From assembly GCA_963728355.1 (NCBI GenBank), contig CAVSJQ010000012.1:118490-182489 (forward strand): 64,000 nucleotides of DNA. Reading direction: 5' to 3'. The notes under the pieces are model-generated. The model did not search any database. It had not been told where the DNA came from and saw only the letters and a list, made by a program, of their open reading frames with translations. Every line of letters begins with the position of its first letter. The stretch's first letter is position 1. Below, piece after piece: positions 40,670 through 49,722 of the stretch. The DNA is from Sva-07 sp963728355 (GTDB lineage: Bacteria; Actinomycetota; Acidimicrobiia; Acidimicrobiales; Ilumatobacteraceae). A program made the position numbers and the translations under genes.

Positions 40670-43603
40670 ATGCGGCGCTCATCTGACCTGACGGTCGACC
40701 GTCCTCGACGCCGAATCAGCGGGCGCGGGATTCTCATCGGCATTGGTGGGCTCTTCCTGTTCGTCCTGATCTTCGGCCGAGCGATCGCACGGTTCTACGT
40801 CGATTTCCTCTGGCACGATGCCCTCGGACGCAATGACGTGTTCTGGGGGGTCCTCCAGGCCAAGGCGACCCTGTTCTTCGTGTTCTTCCTGGCGTTCGTC
40901 GCGATGGCCGGGCTCAACCTGTTCATCGCCGACCGTGCTGCACCGACGCACTTCCCGGCGAACGTGCACCCCTACGTCGAACGGTTCCACGAGCTGTTCG
41001 GGCAACGCCTGCGCGTGGTTCGCTACGCGATCGCAGTGCTGTTCGCCCTCCTGCTGGCGCTGCCCGCTGTGGCGCTGTGGCAGGACTGGCTGCTGTTCCG
41101 CAATGCCCGCGAGTTCGGAATCGCCGATGCGCAGTTCAGCGCCGACGTCGGCTTCTACGTCTTCCAGCTGCCGTTCCTGTCGTTCGTGCTCAACTGGCTG
41201 TTCGCCGCGCTGATCGTCGTGCTGTTACTCACGGCTGCCGCTCACGTCCTCAACGGCGGGGTGGTGTTCGTGTCGCCGGTGCCCGTCGTGCGCCAGGCCA
41301 CGAAGGCCCATCTCGCCGTCCTGCTGGCAGTGCTGGCGGTGGTCAAGGCCGGCGATTACTGGCTCGATCGGTACGACGTCACCAACAACCAGACCGGCAT
41401 CGTGCAAGGCGCTACGTATTCGGTCGTCAACGCCCAGTTGCCGGCCATCATGTTGTTGATCCTGATCGCCCTGCTCACGGCCGGGCTGTATCTCTCGGTC
41501 GTCCGAACCGGGTCGTTCCGTCTCCCGTTCATCGCCTCCGCGCTGTGGCTCGTCGTGGCGCTCGTCGGCGGCGTGATCTACCCGGCCGTCGTGCAGGCGC
41601 TGGTGGTCAACCCGAACCAGCAGGAGCGCGAGCAGCCGTACATCGAACGCAACGTCGATGCGACCCGCGAGGCGTTGAGCCTGACCGACGTCGACGTGCG
41701 CACCGTCAGCTTCGGTTCGCTCAACGCCACCGAGGTCGAAGAGGACCTCGCCCCGCTGGAGAACGTGCGTCTGTTGAACCCCGCCGCGATGGAGACGAGG
41801 TTCCTCGTCGACCGTGGGGAAGTCGCCGGGCTCACCATCGACGACCTCGACGTCGACCGCTACGTGCTCGAGGATTCACGCGACGGCAAACCCGAAGAGG
41901 TCCTGATCGCCGCACGAGAGCTGCAGCTCAGCGGCGTCACCAACAAGAGCTGGCAGGGTCTGCACCTGATCAACACCCGTGGCTGCGGGCTGGTGATGGC
42001 CCCGACCGGACGGGTCCTCGAGAGTCAGCGTCCCGACTACCGCACGGTGGAGCTGGAACGGCCCGAGCTGTACTTCAGCCCGACGCTCACCGGCTATGCG
42101 ATCGCCAACACCAGCTCGACGGAGCGCGAGTGCTCCGAGCCCCACCAGTACGAGGGCGACCTCGGCGTGGAGATGAGCTCGTTCACGCGCCGTGCAGCGT
42201 TCGCCCTGGCGTTCCTCGACTACAACGTGCTCGGCTTCGGCGGTATCCGCGACGATTCGCAGATGCTATGGGTGCGCGGCATCAACGACCGCCTGCAGAA
42301 GCTGGCACCGTTCCTCTCCTACGATGCCGACCCGTATCCCGTCGCCGTCGGCGGTCAGGTCGTCTGGGTCACCGACGCGTACACCACGACCTCTCGGTAT
42401 CCGTACGGGCAGCGCATCGGTGACGTCCAGCGCTCGCCGCAGTCTGGTCTCGACGACAACGACAACTACGTGCGCAACAGCGTCAAGGCCGTCGTCGATG
42501 CGTACACCGGCGACGTCAGGTTCTACGTCGTCGACGAGCAGGATCCCATCTTGCGGGCCTGGCGGGGTGCCTTCCCCGACCTGTTCGAGCCGCTGAGCGA
42601 GATGCCCGAGGAACTCGTCGACAACCTCCGCTACCCGGAGGATCTCTTCCGCATCCAGACCGACGTGTACTCGAAGTACCGCATCTCACCCGACCAATTC
42701 TTCCAGCGTGTCGGCGCCTGGTCGGTCGCGCAGGCTCCCGGCACGGAGCCGTCGCAGACGTCCGCGCCGGCGCCCGCCGGCACCGGCGAGGCCGGGGCGA
42801 CCGCAGCGCAGAGCACGTTCGCCGACGAGCTGAACTCCAACCGCTTCATCCCGTACTACACGATGTTCGACACCTCGACGCCGGGCCAGCCGTCCGACGA
42901 GGACTTCGTGATCCTCCGTCCCTTCGTGCCGTTCTCGACCAACGACCAGCGCACCGAGTTGCAGGCCTACATGACGGCGTCGAGTGCCCCGGACTCGTAC
43001 GGCGCACTCACGACGTACATCGTCGAAGAGGTCGGCGGGCGCCTTCCCGATGGTCCGTTGAGGGTGGCCGGCAATGCCGAGTCGACCGAGGAGATCTCGC
43101 GACGCATCTCGCTCGACAACGTCGGCGACGGTGGGACCGAGGTGCGCTTCGGCGACCTCCAGTTGATCCCGGTCGCCGATGGCCTGATCTACGTGCGTCC
43201 GTACTACGTGTCGGTGCCGCAGAACTCCGCAGACGTGTCGTCGGTGACCGAGTACCGAGGCGTCATCGTGTCGTACAACGACCGGGCGGTCCTCGAGGCG
43301 ACGGTCAGCGAGGGACTTGCAGAGCTGTTCCCGGGATTCGAGAGCGATGTCGGCGATGCGATCGACGAGCCGACCGAGCCCGTGAGCGGGGATCCCAACG
43401 GCGGCGGCGCGGGCGACGAACCTGCCGATCCCGACACCCCCACGTCGAGCGACGACCCGGTGGCACTGCTCGAGGAAGCCGACGCCGTGTTCCTCGAGGC
43501 CGACGATGCCTTGGCGGAGGGCGACCTGGGCCTCTACCAGGAGAAGATCGACGACGCCCGCCAACTGATCGCCGACGCATTCGCCATCCTCGAACAGCCC
43601 TGA
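40670..43603 (+). CDS. UPF0182 family membrane protein
   Basis: 977 residues, the normal size for this family. The N-terminal third holds about seven transmembrane helices (GILIGIGGLFLFVLIFGRAIARFYVDFLWHD opens the first). A large extracytoplasmic part follows (NVDATREALSLTDVDVRTVSF; VWVTDAYTTTSRYPYGQRI; LRAWRGAFPDLFEPLSEMPEEL). An acidic/Pro linker and a short C-terminal coiled helix end it. UPF0182 is widespread in Actinobacteria and cyanobacteria, function unknown. It starts 11 bases after the DivIVA-like gene, suggesting cotranscription. Confidence 0.92.
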   Translation: MRRSSDLTVDRPRRRISGRGILIGIGGLFLFVLIFGRAIARFYVDFLWHDALGRNDVFWGVLQAKATLFFVFFLAFVAMAGLNLFIADRAAPTHFPANVHPYVERFHELFGQRLRVVRYAIAVLFALLLALPAVALWQDWLLFRNAREFGIADAQFSADVGFYVFQLPFLSFVLNWLFAALIVVLLLTAAAHVLNGGVVFVSPVPVVRQATKAHLAVLLAVLAVVKAGDYWLDRYDVTNNQTGIVQGATYSVVNAQLPAIMLLILIALLTAGLYLSVVRTGSFRLPFIASALWLVVALVGGVIYPAVVQALVVNPNQQEREQPYIERNVDATREALSLTDVDVRTVSFGSLNATEVEEDLAPLENVRLLNPAAMETRFLVDRGEVAGLTIDDLDVDRYVLEDSRDGKPEEVLIAARELQLSGVTNKSWQGLHLINTRGCGLVMAPTGRVLESQRPDYRTVELERPELYFSPTLTGYAIANTSSTERECSEPHQYEGDLGVEMSSFTRRAAFALAFLDYNVLGFGGIRDDSQMLWVRGINDRLQKLAPFLSYDADPYPVAVGGQVVWVTDAYTTTSRYPYGQRIGDVQRSPQSGLDDNDNYVRNSVKAVVDAYTGDVRFYVVDEQDPILRAWRGAFPDLFEPLSEMPEELVDNLRYPEDLFRIQTDVYSKYRISPDQFFQRVGAWSVAQAPGTEPSQTSAPAPAGTGEAGATAAQSTFADELNSNRFIPYYTMFDTSTPGQPSDEDFVILRPFVPFSTNDQRTELQAYMTASSAPDSYGALTTYIVEEVGGRLPDGPLRVAGNAESTEEISRRISLDNVGDGGTEVRFGDLQLIPVADGLIYVRPYYVSVPQNSADVSSVTEYRGVIVSYNDRAVLEATVSEGLAELFPGFESDVGDAIDEPTEPVSGDPNGGGAGDEPADPDTPTSSDDPVALLEEADAVFLEADDALAEGDLGLYQEKIDDARQLIADAFAILEQP

Positions 43604-43606
43604 GCC

Positions 43607-43638
43607 CGGTTACGCCGGTGCCAGGCACCGCGTAACCG
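43607..43638. terminator. hairpin between convergent genes
   Basis: CGGTTACG-CCGGTGCC-A-GGCACCG-CGTAACCG, a nearly perfect stem right after the UPF0182 stop and before the convergent coiled-coil gene. There is no T-run. Confidence 0.65.
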
Positions 43639-43657
43639 CTCGGCGCAGAGTTCGGGG

Positions 43658-44485
43658 TCAGCTGCGGGGGCGGCGGAGGCGTTCGGCCAGATCGGCGAGG
43701 TCGGCTCGGAACTGGATCTCGTAGCGTGCCTGCTCCGCAGCGAGCCGCTCGGTGGCGTCGAGCACGTCGTCCATCGCCATGTCGAGGCGCTCGGCGATGC
43801 GAGCCTCCAGTTCGGTGGTGTCGACGTCGGTCGCCGCGTCGGCGGCTCGCGGCTCGGTGACCCGGCGGTTGAGTTCGTCGATGTCGCTGCTGAGTTCGGT
43901 CAGCTGGTTCGCGAGTTCCAACGAGACGCCGGTGACGCGGGCGTCGATCGATGACGTCTGCCGAGCGAGGTCGTCGAGTTGGTCCTGGAGTTCGGCAAGG
44001 CGCCGAGCGAGGTCGTCGGACGTCGCGGTGACCGGTGGAGGAGGGACGGGTACCGGCTCCGCTCCGGGCGGTGGCGGAGGCGGTTCGACCGGAGCCGTGG
44101 GGGGCGTGTCGAAGGACGTGAGCCGCGCATTGATCTCATTGAGTTCGGACCTCACCGATTCGACCTGGCCCAGGCGTTCGTCGATCGCTTCGACGCGGAG
44201 GTCGGCGTCGGCGAGCCGGTCGTCGATGGACACCACACGCCGCTGGGTGTCGGCGCTCGACGACGACAGCGTGGTCAACTGTCCGCTCATCGACTGCACG
44301 CCGTCGTGGAGTGCGGCGAGTCGTCGATCCATGTTGCCACTGGTGTCGCCGAGGGCGGCGAGCCGTTCCTCCAGCGCCGCGCGTTCGCTCTTGGCCGTGT
44401 CGAGCTCTGCCTGGAGCGCAGCGATCTGGTCCCGTCGTGCCTGCTCCGCTTCGGCGGTCGCCTGCTTCTTCTTCTTGTTGAACAA
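43658..44485 (-). CDS. coiled-coil protein with Pro-rich hinge
   Basis: 275 residues. A basic start (MFNKKKKQATAEAEQARRDQ) leads into a coiled coil (about 10-125). A Pro-rich hinge (VEPPPPPPGAEPVPVPPPPV, about 135-155) separates it from a second coiled coil to the C terminus. TTG start at 44485. No family recognised; it may be a cytoskeletal or scaffold protein, and its neighbour 0.9 kb away pairs DivIVA with UPF0182. Confidence 0.65.
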   Translation of the reverse strand: MFNKKKKQATAEAEQARRDQIAALQAELDTAKSERAALEERLAALGDTSGNMDRRLAALHDGVQSMSGQLTTLSSSSADTQRRVVSIDDRLADADLRVEAIDERLGQVESVRSELNEINARLTSFDTPPTAPVEPPPPPPGAEPVPVPPPPVTATSDDLARRLAELQDQLDDLARQTSSIDARVTGVSLELANQLTELSSDIDELNRRVTEPRAADAATDVDTTELEARIAERLDMAMDDVLDATERLAAEQARYEIQFRADLADLAERLRRPRS

Positions 44486-44544
44486 CGAATCGACCTCGTT
44501 CGTGTGGGCGTGACCGAACGGTACCTGACTACGGTGAGCCGATC

Positions 44545-45912
44545 ATGGCTTCTCACGTTCCGCACCAGATCCACCTGTCCGAGTCAGAGATGCCGACCCA
44601 GTGGTACAACCTGGTCGCCGATCTCCCCACGCCACCACCGCCGGCGTTGCACCCCGGCACCCATCAGCCGGCCGGTCCCGACGACTTCGCCCCGCTGTTC
44701 CCGATGGCGCTGATCGAGCAGGAGGTGACGACCGAACGCTACGTCGACATCCCCGGCGGGGTCCTCGACGTGTACCGCCTGTGGCGCCCGAGCCCGCTGT
44801 TCCGGGCGCATCGCCTCGAGGAGCTGCTCGACACCCCGGCGCGCATCTACTACAAGTACGAAGGCGTCAGCCCCGCCGGTTCCCACAAACCAAACACCGC
44901 AGTGCCCCAGGCCTACTACAACCACCAGGAGGGCATCACGAAGCTGACGACCGAGACCGGCGCCGGTCAGTGGGGATCGGCGTTGGCGTTCGCGACGTCG
45001 CAGTACGGGATGGAGTGCGAGATCTGGCAGGTCGCAGCGTCGTACCGCCAGAAGCCGTACCGCAAGACGATGATGGAGGTGTGGGGTGCCACGCTGCACT
45101 CCAGCCCGTCGGAGCTCACCGAGTTCGGACGGTCGCTGCTGGCGGAGAACCCCGACCACCCCGGCTCGCTCGGCATCGCCATCTCCGAGGCGGTGGCCAT
45201 GTGTGTCGCCGATCCCAACGCCCGCTACGCGCTCGGATCGGTGCTCAACCACGTGCTGCTGCACCAGACGATCATCGGTGAGGAGGCGTTGCTGCAGTTG
45301 GCGAAGGTCGACGAGGTGCCCGACGTGCTCGTCGGCTGCACCGGTGGCGGCTCGAACTTCGGTGGGCTCGCCTTTCCGTTCCTGCGCGAGAAGTTGGCCG
45401 GCAAGATGAACCCGACCATTCGCTGCGTCGAACCCGCGGCGTGCCCGACGCTCACCAAGGGCGAGTACCGCTACGACTTCGGTGACACCGCCGGAATGAC
45501 GCCGCTGATGAAGATGCACACGCTCGGCCACACGTTCATCCCCGAGCCGATCCATGCCGGCGGTCTGCGCTACCACGGCATGAGCCCGCTGGTGTCGCAC
45601 GTCTACAACGAGGGTCTCGTCGAGGCGATCGCCATCCCGCAGCGCGAATGCTTCGCCGGTGCGTTGCAGTTCGCCCGCACGGAGGGGATCATCCCGGCGC
45701 CCGAGCCGACGCATGCGATCGCCGCGGCGATCCGTGAGGCGCTGGCCTGCAAGGAGTCGAAGGAGGAGAAGGTGATCCTCACGGCGCTGTGTGGTCACGG
45801 CCACCTCGACCTGGCGAGCTACGAGAAGTACCTCTCCGGCGAGATGGTCGACTACGACCTGCCCGACTCGGTCATCGCCGAGGCAATGGCCAGCGTCCCC
45901 GTCATCGCCTGA
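44545..45912 (+). CDS. trpB: TrpB-like pyridoxal-phosphate enzyme (tryptophan synthase beta 2 type)
   Basis: 455 residues of the TrpB2 class: RPSPLFRAHRLEELLDTPARIYYKYEGVSPAGSHKPN carries the PLP lysine in GSHKPN. TTETGAGQWGSALAFATSQYG and VGCTGGGSNFGGLAFPFL (phosphate cup) follow. TrpB2 proteins make tryptophan from indole and serine or phosphoserine without TrpA (known for archaeal and thermophile forms). There are no other trp genes here, so it may salvage indole or back up a separate trp operon. Confidence 0.9.
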   Translation: MASHVPHQIHLSESEMPTQWYNLVADLPTPPPPALHPGTHQPAGPDDFAPLFPMALIEQEVTTERYVDIPGGVLDVYRLWRPSPLFRAHRLEELLDTPARIYYKYEGVSPAGSHKPNTAVPQAYYNHQEGITKLTTETGAGQWGSALAFATSQYGMECEIWQVAASYRQKPYRKTMMEVWGATLHSSPSELTEFGRSLLAENPDHPGSLGIAISEAVAMCVADPNARYALGSVLNHVLLHQTIIGEEALLQLAKVDEVPDVLVGCTGGGSNFGGLAFPFLREKLAGKMNPTIRCVEPAACPTLTKGEYRYDFGDTAGMTPLMKMHTLGHTFIPEPIHAGGLRYHGMSPLVSHVYNEGLVEAIAIPQRECFAGALQFARTEGIIPAPEPTHAIAAAIREALACKESKEEKVILTALCGHGHLDLASYEKYLSGEMVDYDLPDSVIAEAMASVPVIA

Positions 45913-45943
45913 CCCCGTCGGTCTCCCCGAACCCGCCCACCCC

Positions 45944-45998
45944 CACGTTTTGTGTTGCATTTCGGGTTGGCCGGTCCACCCGGAACTGCACCCAAAGG
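45944..45998. repeat. core palindromic intergenic repeat, copy 4
   Basis: CACGTTTTGTGTTGCATTTC...CACCCGGAACTGCACCCAAA, behind trpB. Confidence 0.8.
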
Positions 45999-46016
45999 CT
46001 GTGGTTCCGGTGCATT

Positions 46017-46071
46017 CACGTTTGTGTTGCATTTCGGGTGGGGCGGGTCACCGGAAATTGCACAGAAACGG
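46017..46071. repeat. core palindromic intergenic repeat, copy 5
   Basis: CACGTTTGTGTTGCATTTCG...CACCGGAAATTGCACAGAAA, 18 bases after copy 4 in the same orientation. The pair fills the gap between convergent genes. Confidence 0.8.
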
Positions 46072-46074
46072 GTG

Positions 46075-46713
46075 TCAGAGGGCCAGTTCGTAGAGGTCGG
46101 GGTCGGTGGGTGACGCTCGGAAGCCGACGCGCTCGAGGTACTTGCGGTGGGTGTCGGTGGTGCCGGCGCTGCGGAGCCGGGCGATGCCGTCGGCTCTGAA
46201 CACCTCGGCGCCGGGGCCGTAGAGCCATCGACCGATGCGGGAATCCCGGTACGGGCCGAGGACGTAGTCGAGGTCGATCGTGAGCATCGATCCCTGTCGG
46301 CGTCCGATCAGCAGCCCCGCCGGGAGTCCGTCACGGTTGAGGAGCAGCGTCACGACGTCATCGCCGGCCGGCAGGCGGAAGTCGGGTTGGAACCGGTGGA
46401 TGTCGATGAGGTGGAACGCGACGAAGTCGGCGAGGAACGGTGAGTCCGCCCTGATGTGAGACACGCCGAGGTCAGGTCCGCCAGGTCCTCCCGACGCGAA
46501 CTCGCGGCGCAGGAACCAGACGTTGATCACGGCGATCGAACCGTTGGTGATCATGATCGGGACCGATTCGATCAGGAGGCCGTAGAGGAAGAAGGTGAGC
46601 GAGCCCGCCAGTGACACCACCCGCAGTCGCACGACCGAGGTCATCGTGAGCGACAGCACGACCAGCGCCGACGCCAGGTAGCCCACCAGCTCGACGCCGC
46701 TCAGTTCGAACAC
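46075..46713 (-). CDS. YgjV-like membrane domain fused to a GNAT-like domain
   Basis: 212 residues. The first about 75 residues form three membrane helices (VGYLASALVVLSLTM, LRVVSLAGSLTFFLYGLLI, VPIMITNGSIAVINVWFL) of the YgjV-like type. The rest is soluble, with FHLIDIHRFQPDF, LLLNRDGLPAGLLIGRRQGSMLTIDLDYVLGPYRDSRIGRWLY and HRKYLERVGFRASP, a GNAT-like core in which YRDSRIGRWLY takes the acetyl-CoA loop position. Fusion of the two is unusual. Function unknown. Confidence 0.68.
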   Translation of the reverse strand: MFELSGVELVGYLASALVVLSLTMTSVVRLRVVSLAGSLTFFLYGLLIESVPIMITNGSIAVINVWFLRREFASGGPGGPDLGVSHIRADSPFLADFVAFHLIDIHRFQPDFRLPAGDDVVTLLLNRDGLPAGLLIGRRQGSMLTIDLDYVLGPYRDSRIGRWLYGPGAEVFRADGIARLRSAGTTDTHRKYLERVGFRASPTDPDLYELAL

Positions 46714-46736
46714 GCCGGCACCGTAGTCTGCGAGCC

Positions 46737-46791
46737 GGTTCGTGTGCGGATTCCGGTGGGACGTGCCACCCGAACCTGCACGCCAACGTGG
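46737..46791. repeat. core palindromic intergenic repeat, copy 6
   Basis: GGTTCGTGTGCGGATTCCGG...CCACCCGAACCTGCACGCCA, between two minus-strand genes, directly behind the transporter stop. Confidence 0.8.
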
Positions 46792-46795
46792 TGGT

Positions 46796-47743
46796 TCAGA
46801 CGGCGGTCGGGACGGTGGCGTCGGCGGGGACGGGGGTCGACTGACTGCGCACCACGATCGCGAGCGCCCCGATCACCACCACCATCCCGACGGCCTGCAG
46901 GACGCTCACCGCTTCGTCCAGCACCAGCCAGGCCAGCAGCGCCGAGAACACCGGTATCAGCAGGGTGAAGGTCGATCCGACCCACAGCGGGATCCGCACG
47001 AGCGACCAGTTCATCATGGCGTGGCCGATCAGGCCGGAGGCGATCGCCATGGCGATCAGCCAACCCCAGTTGGTCGCCGACGGCCACGACATGTCCTGGC
47101 CGAACAGGAAGCCGAGTGGTGCACAGATCGCCATCGTCCACAGCGACGTGCCGGCGGTGAACTCGGTCGGCGTCATCGTCTTCTTCGAGTTCTTCGACGT
47201 GATGAAGTAAGCGCTCCACGACAGCATCGCCGCCGCGGCGAGGAGGTCGCCGCGGATGTCGGTGGTGGCGTCGCCGGCGGAGGCCGCGACGACGAGGACG
47301 GCGCCACCGAGCGCGACGATCGACCACGCGGCATCGCGCAGCCGTATCTGTTCACCGAAGAACCTGGCGGCGATGACGCCGACCACGATCGGCTGCATCG
47401 AGCCGATGATCGTCGCGTTGACGACGCTGGTCAGCTTCACCGCCGAGAAGAACAGCGCGATGTCCGCGCCGAGTGCGATCCCACCCCACATCGAGTCGCG
47501 GATGACGCGGAGCCGGAACGGCGTGCCGCGCGCCCGCATCCAGACGATCAGCATCAACCCGAAGAACGCGAAGCGGTAGAAGCCGATCGCCAAGCTCCCC
47601 ATGTCGATGTACTTGGCCAGGATCGTGCCGGTCGACCAGGCGCACACCGCGATGCCGGCGCCGATCAGGCCACGCGAGAGGTCCTTCGTGTCGGCGCCCG
47701 GGGAACTGGGAGCACTGGCAGCGTCGGTCGACGTGGTGGTCAC
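46796..47743 (-). CDS. EamA/DMT-family transporter
   Basis: 315 residues with about ten transmembrane helices in two EamA halves; each half shows the family's start (GLIGAGIAVCAWSTGTILAKYI; GDLLAAAAMLSWSAYFITS) and end (LGGAVLVVAAS; VVVIGALAIVV). These carriers export amino acids, nucleosides or other metabolites; the substrate is not predictable. GTG start. It is divergent from the nitroreductase gene. Confidence 0.88.
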   Translation of the reverse strand: MTTTSTDAASAPSSPGADTKDLSRGLIGAGIAVCAWSTGTILAKYIDMGSLAIGFYRFAFFGLMLIVWMRARGTPFRLRVIRDSMWGGIALGADIALFFSAVKLTSVVNATIIGSMQPIVVGVIAARFFGEQIRLRDAAWSIVALGGAVLVVAASAGDATTDIRGDLLAAAAMLSWSAYFITSKNSKKTMTPTEFTAGTSLWTMAICAPLGFLFGQDMSWPSATNWGWLIAMAIASGLIGHAMMNWSLVRIPLWVGSTFTLLIPVFSALLAWLVLDEAVSVLQAVGMVVVIGALAIVVRSQSTPVPADATVPTAV

Positions 47744-47790
47744 GCGCGCAACGTAGCGCTGCGGCGGCCCCGTGATGCCATCCTGGGCCG

Positions 47791-48453
47791 ATGGCTGTGC
47801 ATCCCACCACCGGTTTCAACCTCGACCAGACCGACCGTCTGCTCACCACCACCAAGCAGGTCCGCAAGCGCCTCGACCTCACGCGGCCGGTGCCGTACGA
47901 GGAACTGCTCGAGTGCATCGATCTCGCCAGCCATGCGCCGATGGGCGGCAACCTCGAACGCAACCGCTGGATGATCATCGACGACGCCGACACCAAGGCG
48001 AAGATCTCGGAGTACTTCGGTGCGGTCGGCCGTCCCTACCTCGCCGCCAACACCGAGGTCCGGTCCGACGATCGCAGCACGAAGGTGATCGACTCAGCGA
48101 TGTACCTCGTCGAGCACCTGCACGAGGTGCCGGCGCTGGTGCTGGCGATGCGCCTCGACCGGGTGCCCGACGGCTCCTCGACCGGTGCGTACGCCGGCTA
48201 CTACGGCTCGGTGCTGCCGGGCGTGTGGAGCTTCCAGCTCGCTGCCCGGTCGCGTGGCATCGGCTCCGCGTGGACGACGTTCCACCTCGAGCACGAAACC
48301 GAGGTGGCCGAACTGCTCGGTATCCCGCCGACGGTCACCCAGGTCTGTCTGCTGGCCGTCGGGTACTACACCGGCGACACGTTCACCCCGGCGCCGCGCC
48401 GTCCCGCGAGTGACATCACGTACCTCAACCGCTGGAAGACCCCGGTCGAGTAA
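47791..48453 (+). CDS. nitroreductase family FMN-dependent oxidoreductase
   Basis: 220 residues. TKQVRKRLDLTRPVPYEELLECIDLASHAPMGGNLERNRWMII is the FMN-binding start, followed by YYGSVLPGVWSFQLAARSRGIGSAWTTFHLE and IPPTVTQVCLLAVGYYTG. Typical of NAD(P)H-dependent nitro- or quinone-reductases, working as dimers. The substrate is unknown. Confidence 0.88.
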   Translation: MAVHPTTGFNLDQTDRLLTTTKQVRKRLDLTRPVPYEELLECIDLASHAPMGGNLERNRWMIIDDADTKAKISEYFGAVGRPYLAANTEVRSDDRSTKVIDSAMYLVEHLHEVPALVLAMRLDRVPDGSSTGAYAGYYGSVLPGVWSFQLAARSRGIGSAWTTFHLEHETEVAELLGIPPTVTQVCLLAVGYYTGDTFTPAPRRPASDITYLNRWKTPVE

Positions 48454-48467
48454 CCCCGCCGGTTTCT

Positions 48468-48506
48468 CGTGAACAAATGGGGCGCTCACGCGCCCGTGTG
48501 TTCACG
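48468..48506. terminator. bidirectional hairpin terminator
   Basis: CGTGAACA pairs with TGTTCACG, and inside them GGGCG with CGCCC. It lies between convergent genes and overlaps the last codons of the minus-strand gene. Confidence 0.65.
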
Positions 48507-49626
48507 CGGTCGTCGCAGGGACGTTGCGGTCGTCGAGGTTTCCGGTGCGCTCGCCGATGAAGCGGTCGTACAGCACGATCACCATGGTGAGCAGCAGGCC
48601 GAAGAAGAACGCCAGCGAGCGGTTGAGTTGGCTGCCGATCAGCGCTGCGTAGGTTCCGATCAGCGCACTGTTGACCACAGCGAGCACGATCCACTGCAGC
48701 CCGAGTGACGACCACTCGATGCCCCGCCGAGCGAGCCACTCGCTGACCGCCACGCTCGCGGCGATGATCAACGCCGTAGCGGCAACGATCCGCAGCACCG
48801 GGGTGTCGAGGTCGAGAACGCTCGTGTAGATCGCGGCGATCAGGCCGACGAGGAGCAGCTTCTCGGCGAACGGCGGTGCGATCCACAGTGGCTTCTGTGG
48901 GCGGTCGGCGATGTCGTCGTAGGGGATCGGCTTGTCGACGTCGACCCGGAACGACCAATCCGGCTGCGGCGCCTTGCGGTAGGCCCACACGGCCAGGGCG
49001 GCGACGAGGGCGATGGCGACGACGAGGGCGACGGTGACGAGTGGACGGTTGGTGATCGCGTCGGCCCACGACGTGGTCGGCGTCGTACCGAACACGTCGA
49101 CCTTCATGAAGTCGGTGAAGTCGTTCTGAGCGATGTGGATCCACCACTCCTGGGGCAGCTTGATGACGATCCAGATGAACGCAGCGAGCCCGATGACGGC
49201 CCGGTCGGTGAGCCGTCGCGGGTCCCATTGGGTGTGGATCGCGGCGTAGGCGATGAAGAAGTACTCGAAGGTGTTGGGGAACACGAACAGGATCCATCGT
49301 TCCTGGAAGACCTCGAACAGCCAGACCCCCACGAGCCGGTAGTACCAGAGGAATCGAGCGACGTTGATCGCCGTCGTGTTCGTCCAGTTCCGGTAGACGG
49401 CCAGGAAGGCGATCGTCAGGTAGAAGATGTCGAGGGCCTTGTCGTAGTTCTGGTAGCCGTCGAGGTTGAGGTTGGTGAACTGCTGGAAGATCGTCTGATC
49501 GGCGGCGTCGATGACCAGCGCAGCGAGGATCGCCGGGAGCGGGAACCGGGGGATGAACAGCGGGATGACGAACCGCATCGCCACGACCACGAGGAAGATC
49601 GCAATGTCCGAGTTGTCTCCACCCAT
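48502..49626 (-). CDS. polytopic membrane protein of unknown function
   Basis: 374 residues with about nine to ten transmembrane helices. Several are rich in aromatic residues (FLWYYRLVGVWLFEVFQERWILFVFPNTFEYFFIAYAAI). A soluble loop at about 210-240 (KAPQPDWSFRVDVDKPIPYDDIADRPQKPLW) separates two membrane halves. No family recognised. A late hydrophilic tail (FIGERTGNLDDRNVPATTA) ends it. It lies next to, but is separated from, the hydrogenase operon on the same strand. Confidence 0.72.
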   Translation of the reverse strand: MGGDNSDIAIFLVVVAMRFVIPLFIPRFPLPAILAALVIDAADQTIFQQFTNLNLDGYQNYDKALDIFYLTIAFLAVYRNWTNTTAINVARFLWYYRLVGVWLFEVFQERWILFVFPNTFEYFFIAYAAIHTQWDPRRLTDRAVIGLAAFIWIVIKLPQEWWIHIAQNDFTDFMKVDVFGTTPTTSWADAITNRPLVTVALVVAIALVAALAVWAYRKAPQPDWSFRVDVDKPIPYDDIADRPQKPLWIAPPFAEKLLLVGLIAAIYTSVLDLDTPVLRIVAATALIIAASVAVSEWLARRGIEWSSLGLQWIVLAVVNSALIGTYAALIGSQLNRSLAFFFGLLLTMVIVLYDRFIGERTGNLDDRNVPATTA

Positions 49627-49722
49627 CGAAGCGAACCATACGTCGCAGCAGACGTCAGCCGACGCGATGGGCGGCTCTCAGCACCGCGATGAGATTCTCT
49701 GCCGGGGCCCGGGCCGGGATTC

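Noticed and set aside
44584..46032. Long minus-strand frame opposite trpB
   Set aside because: Shadow of the trpB coding strand; no recognisable domain and it crosses two intergenic repeats.
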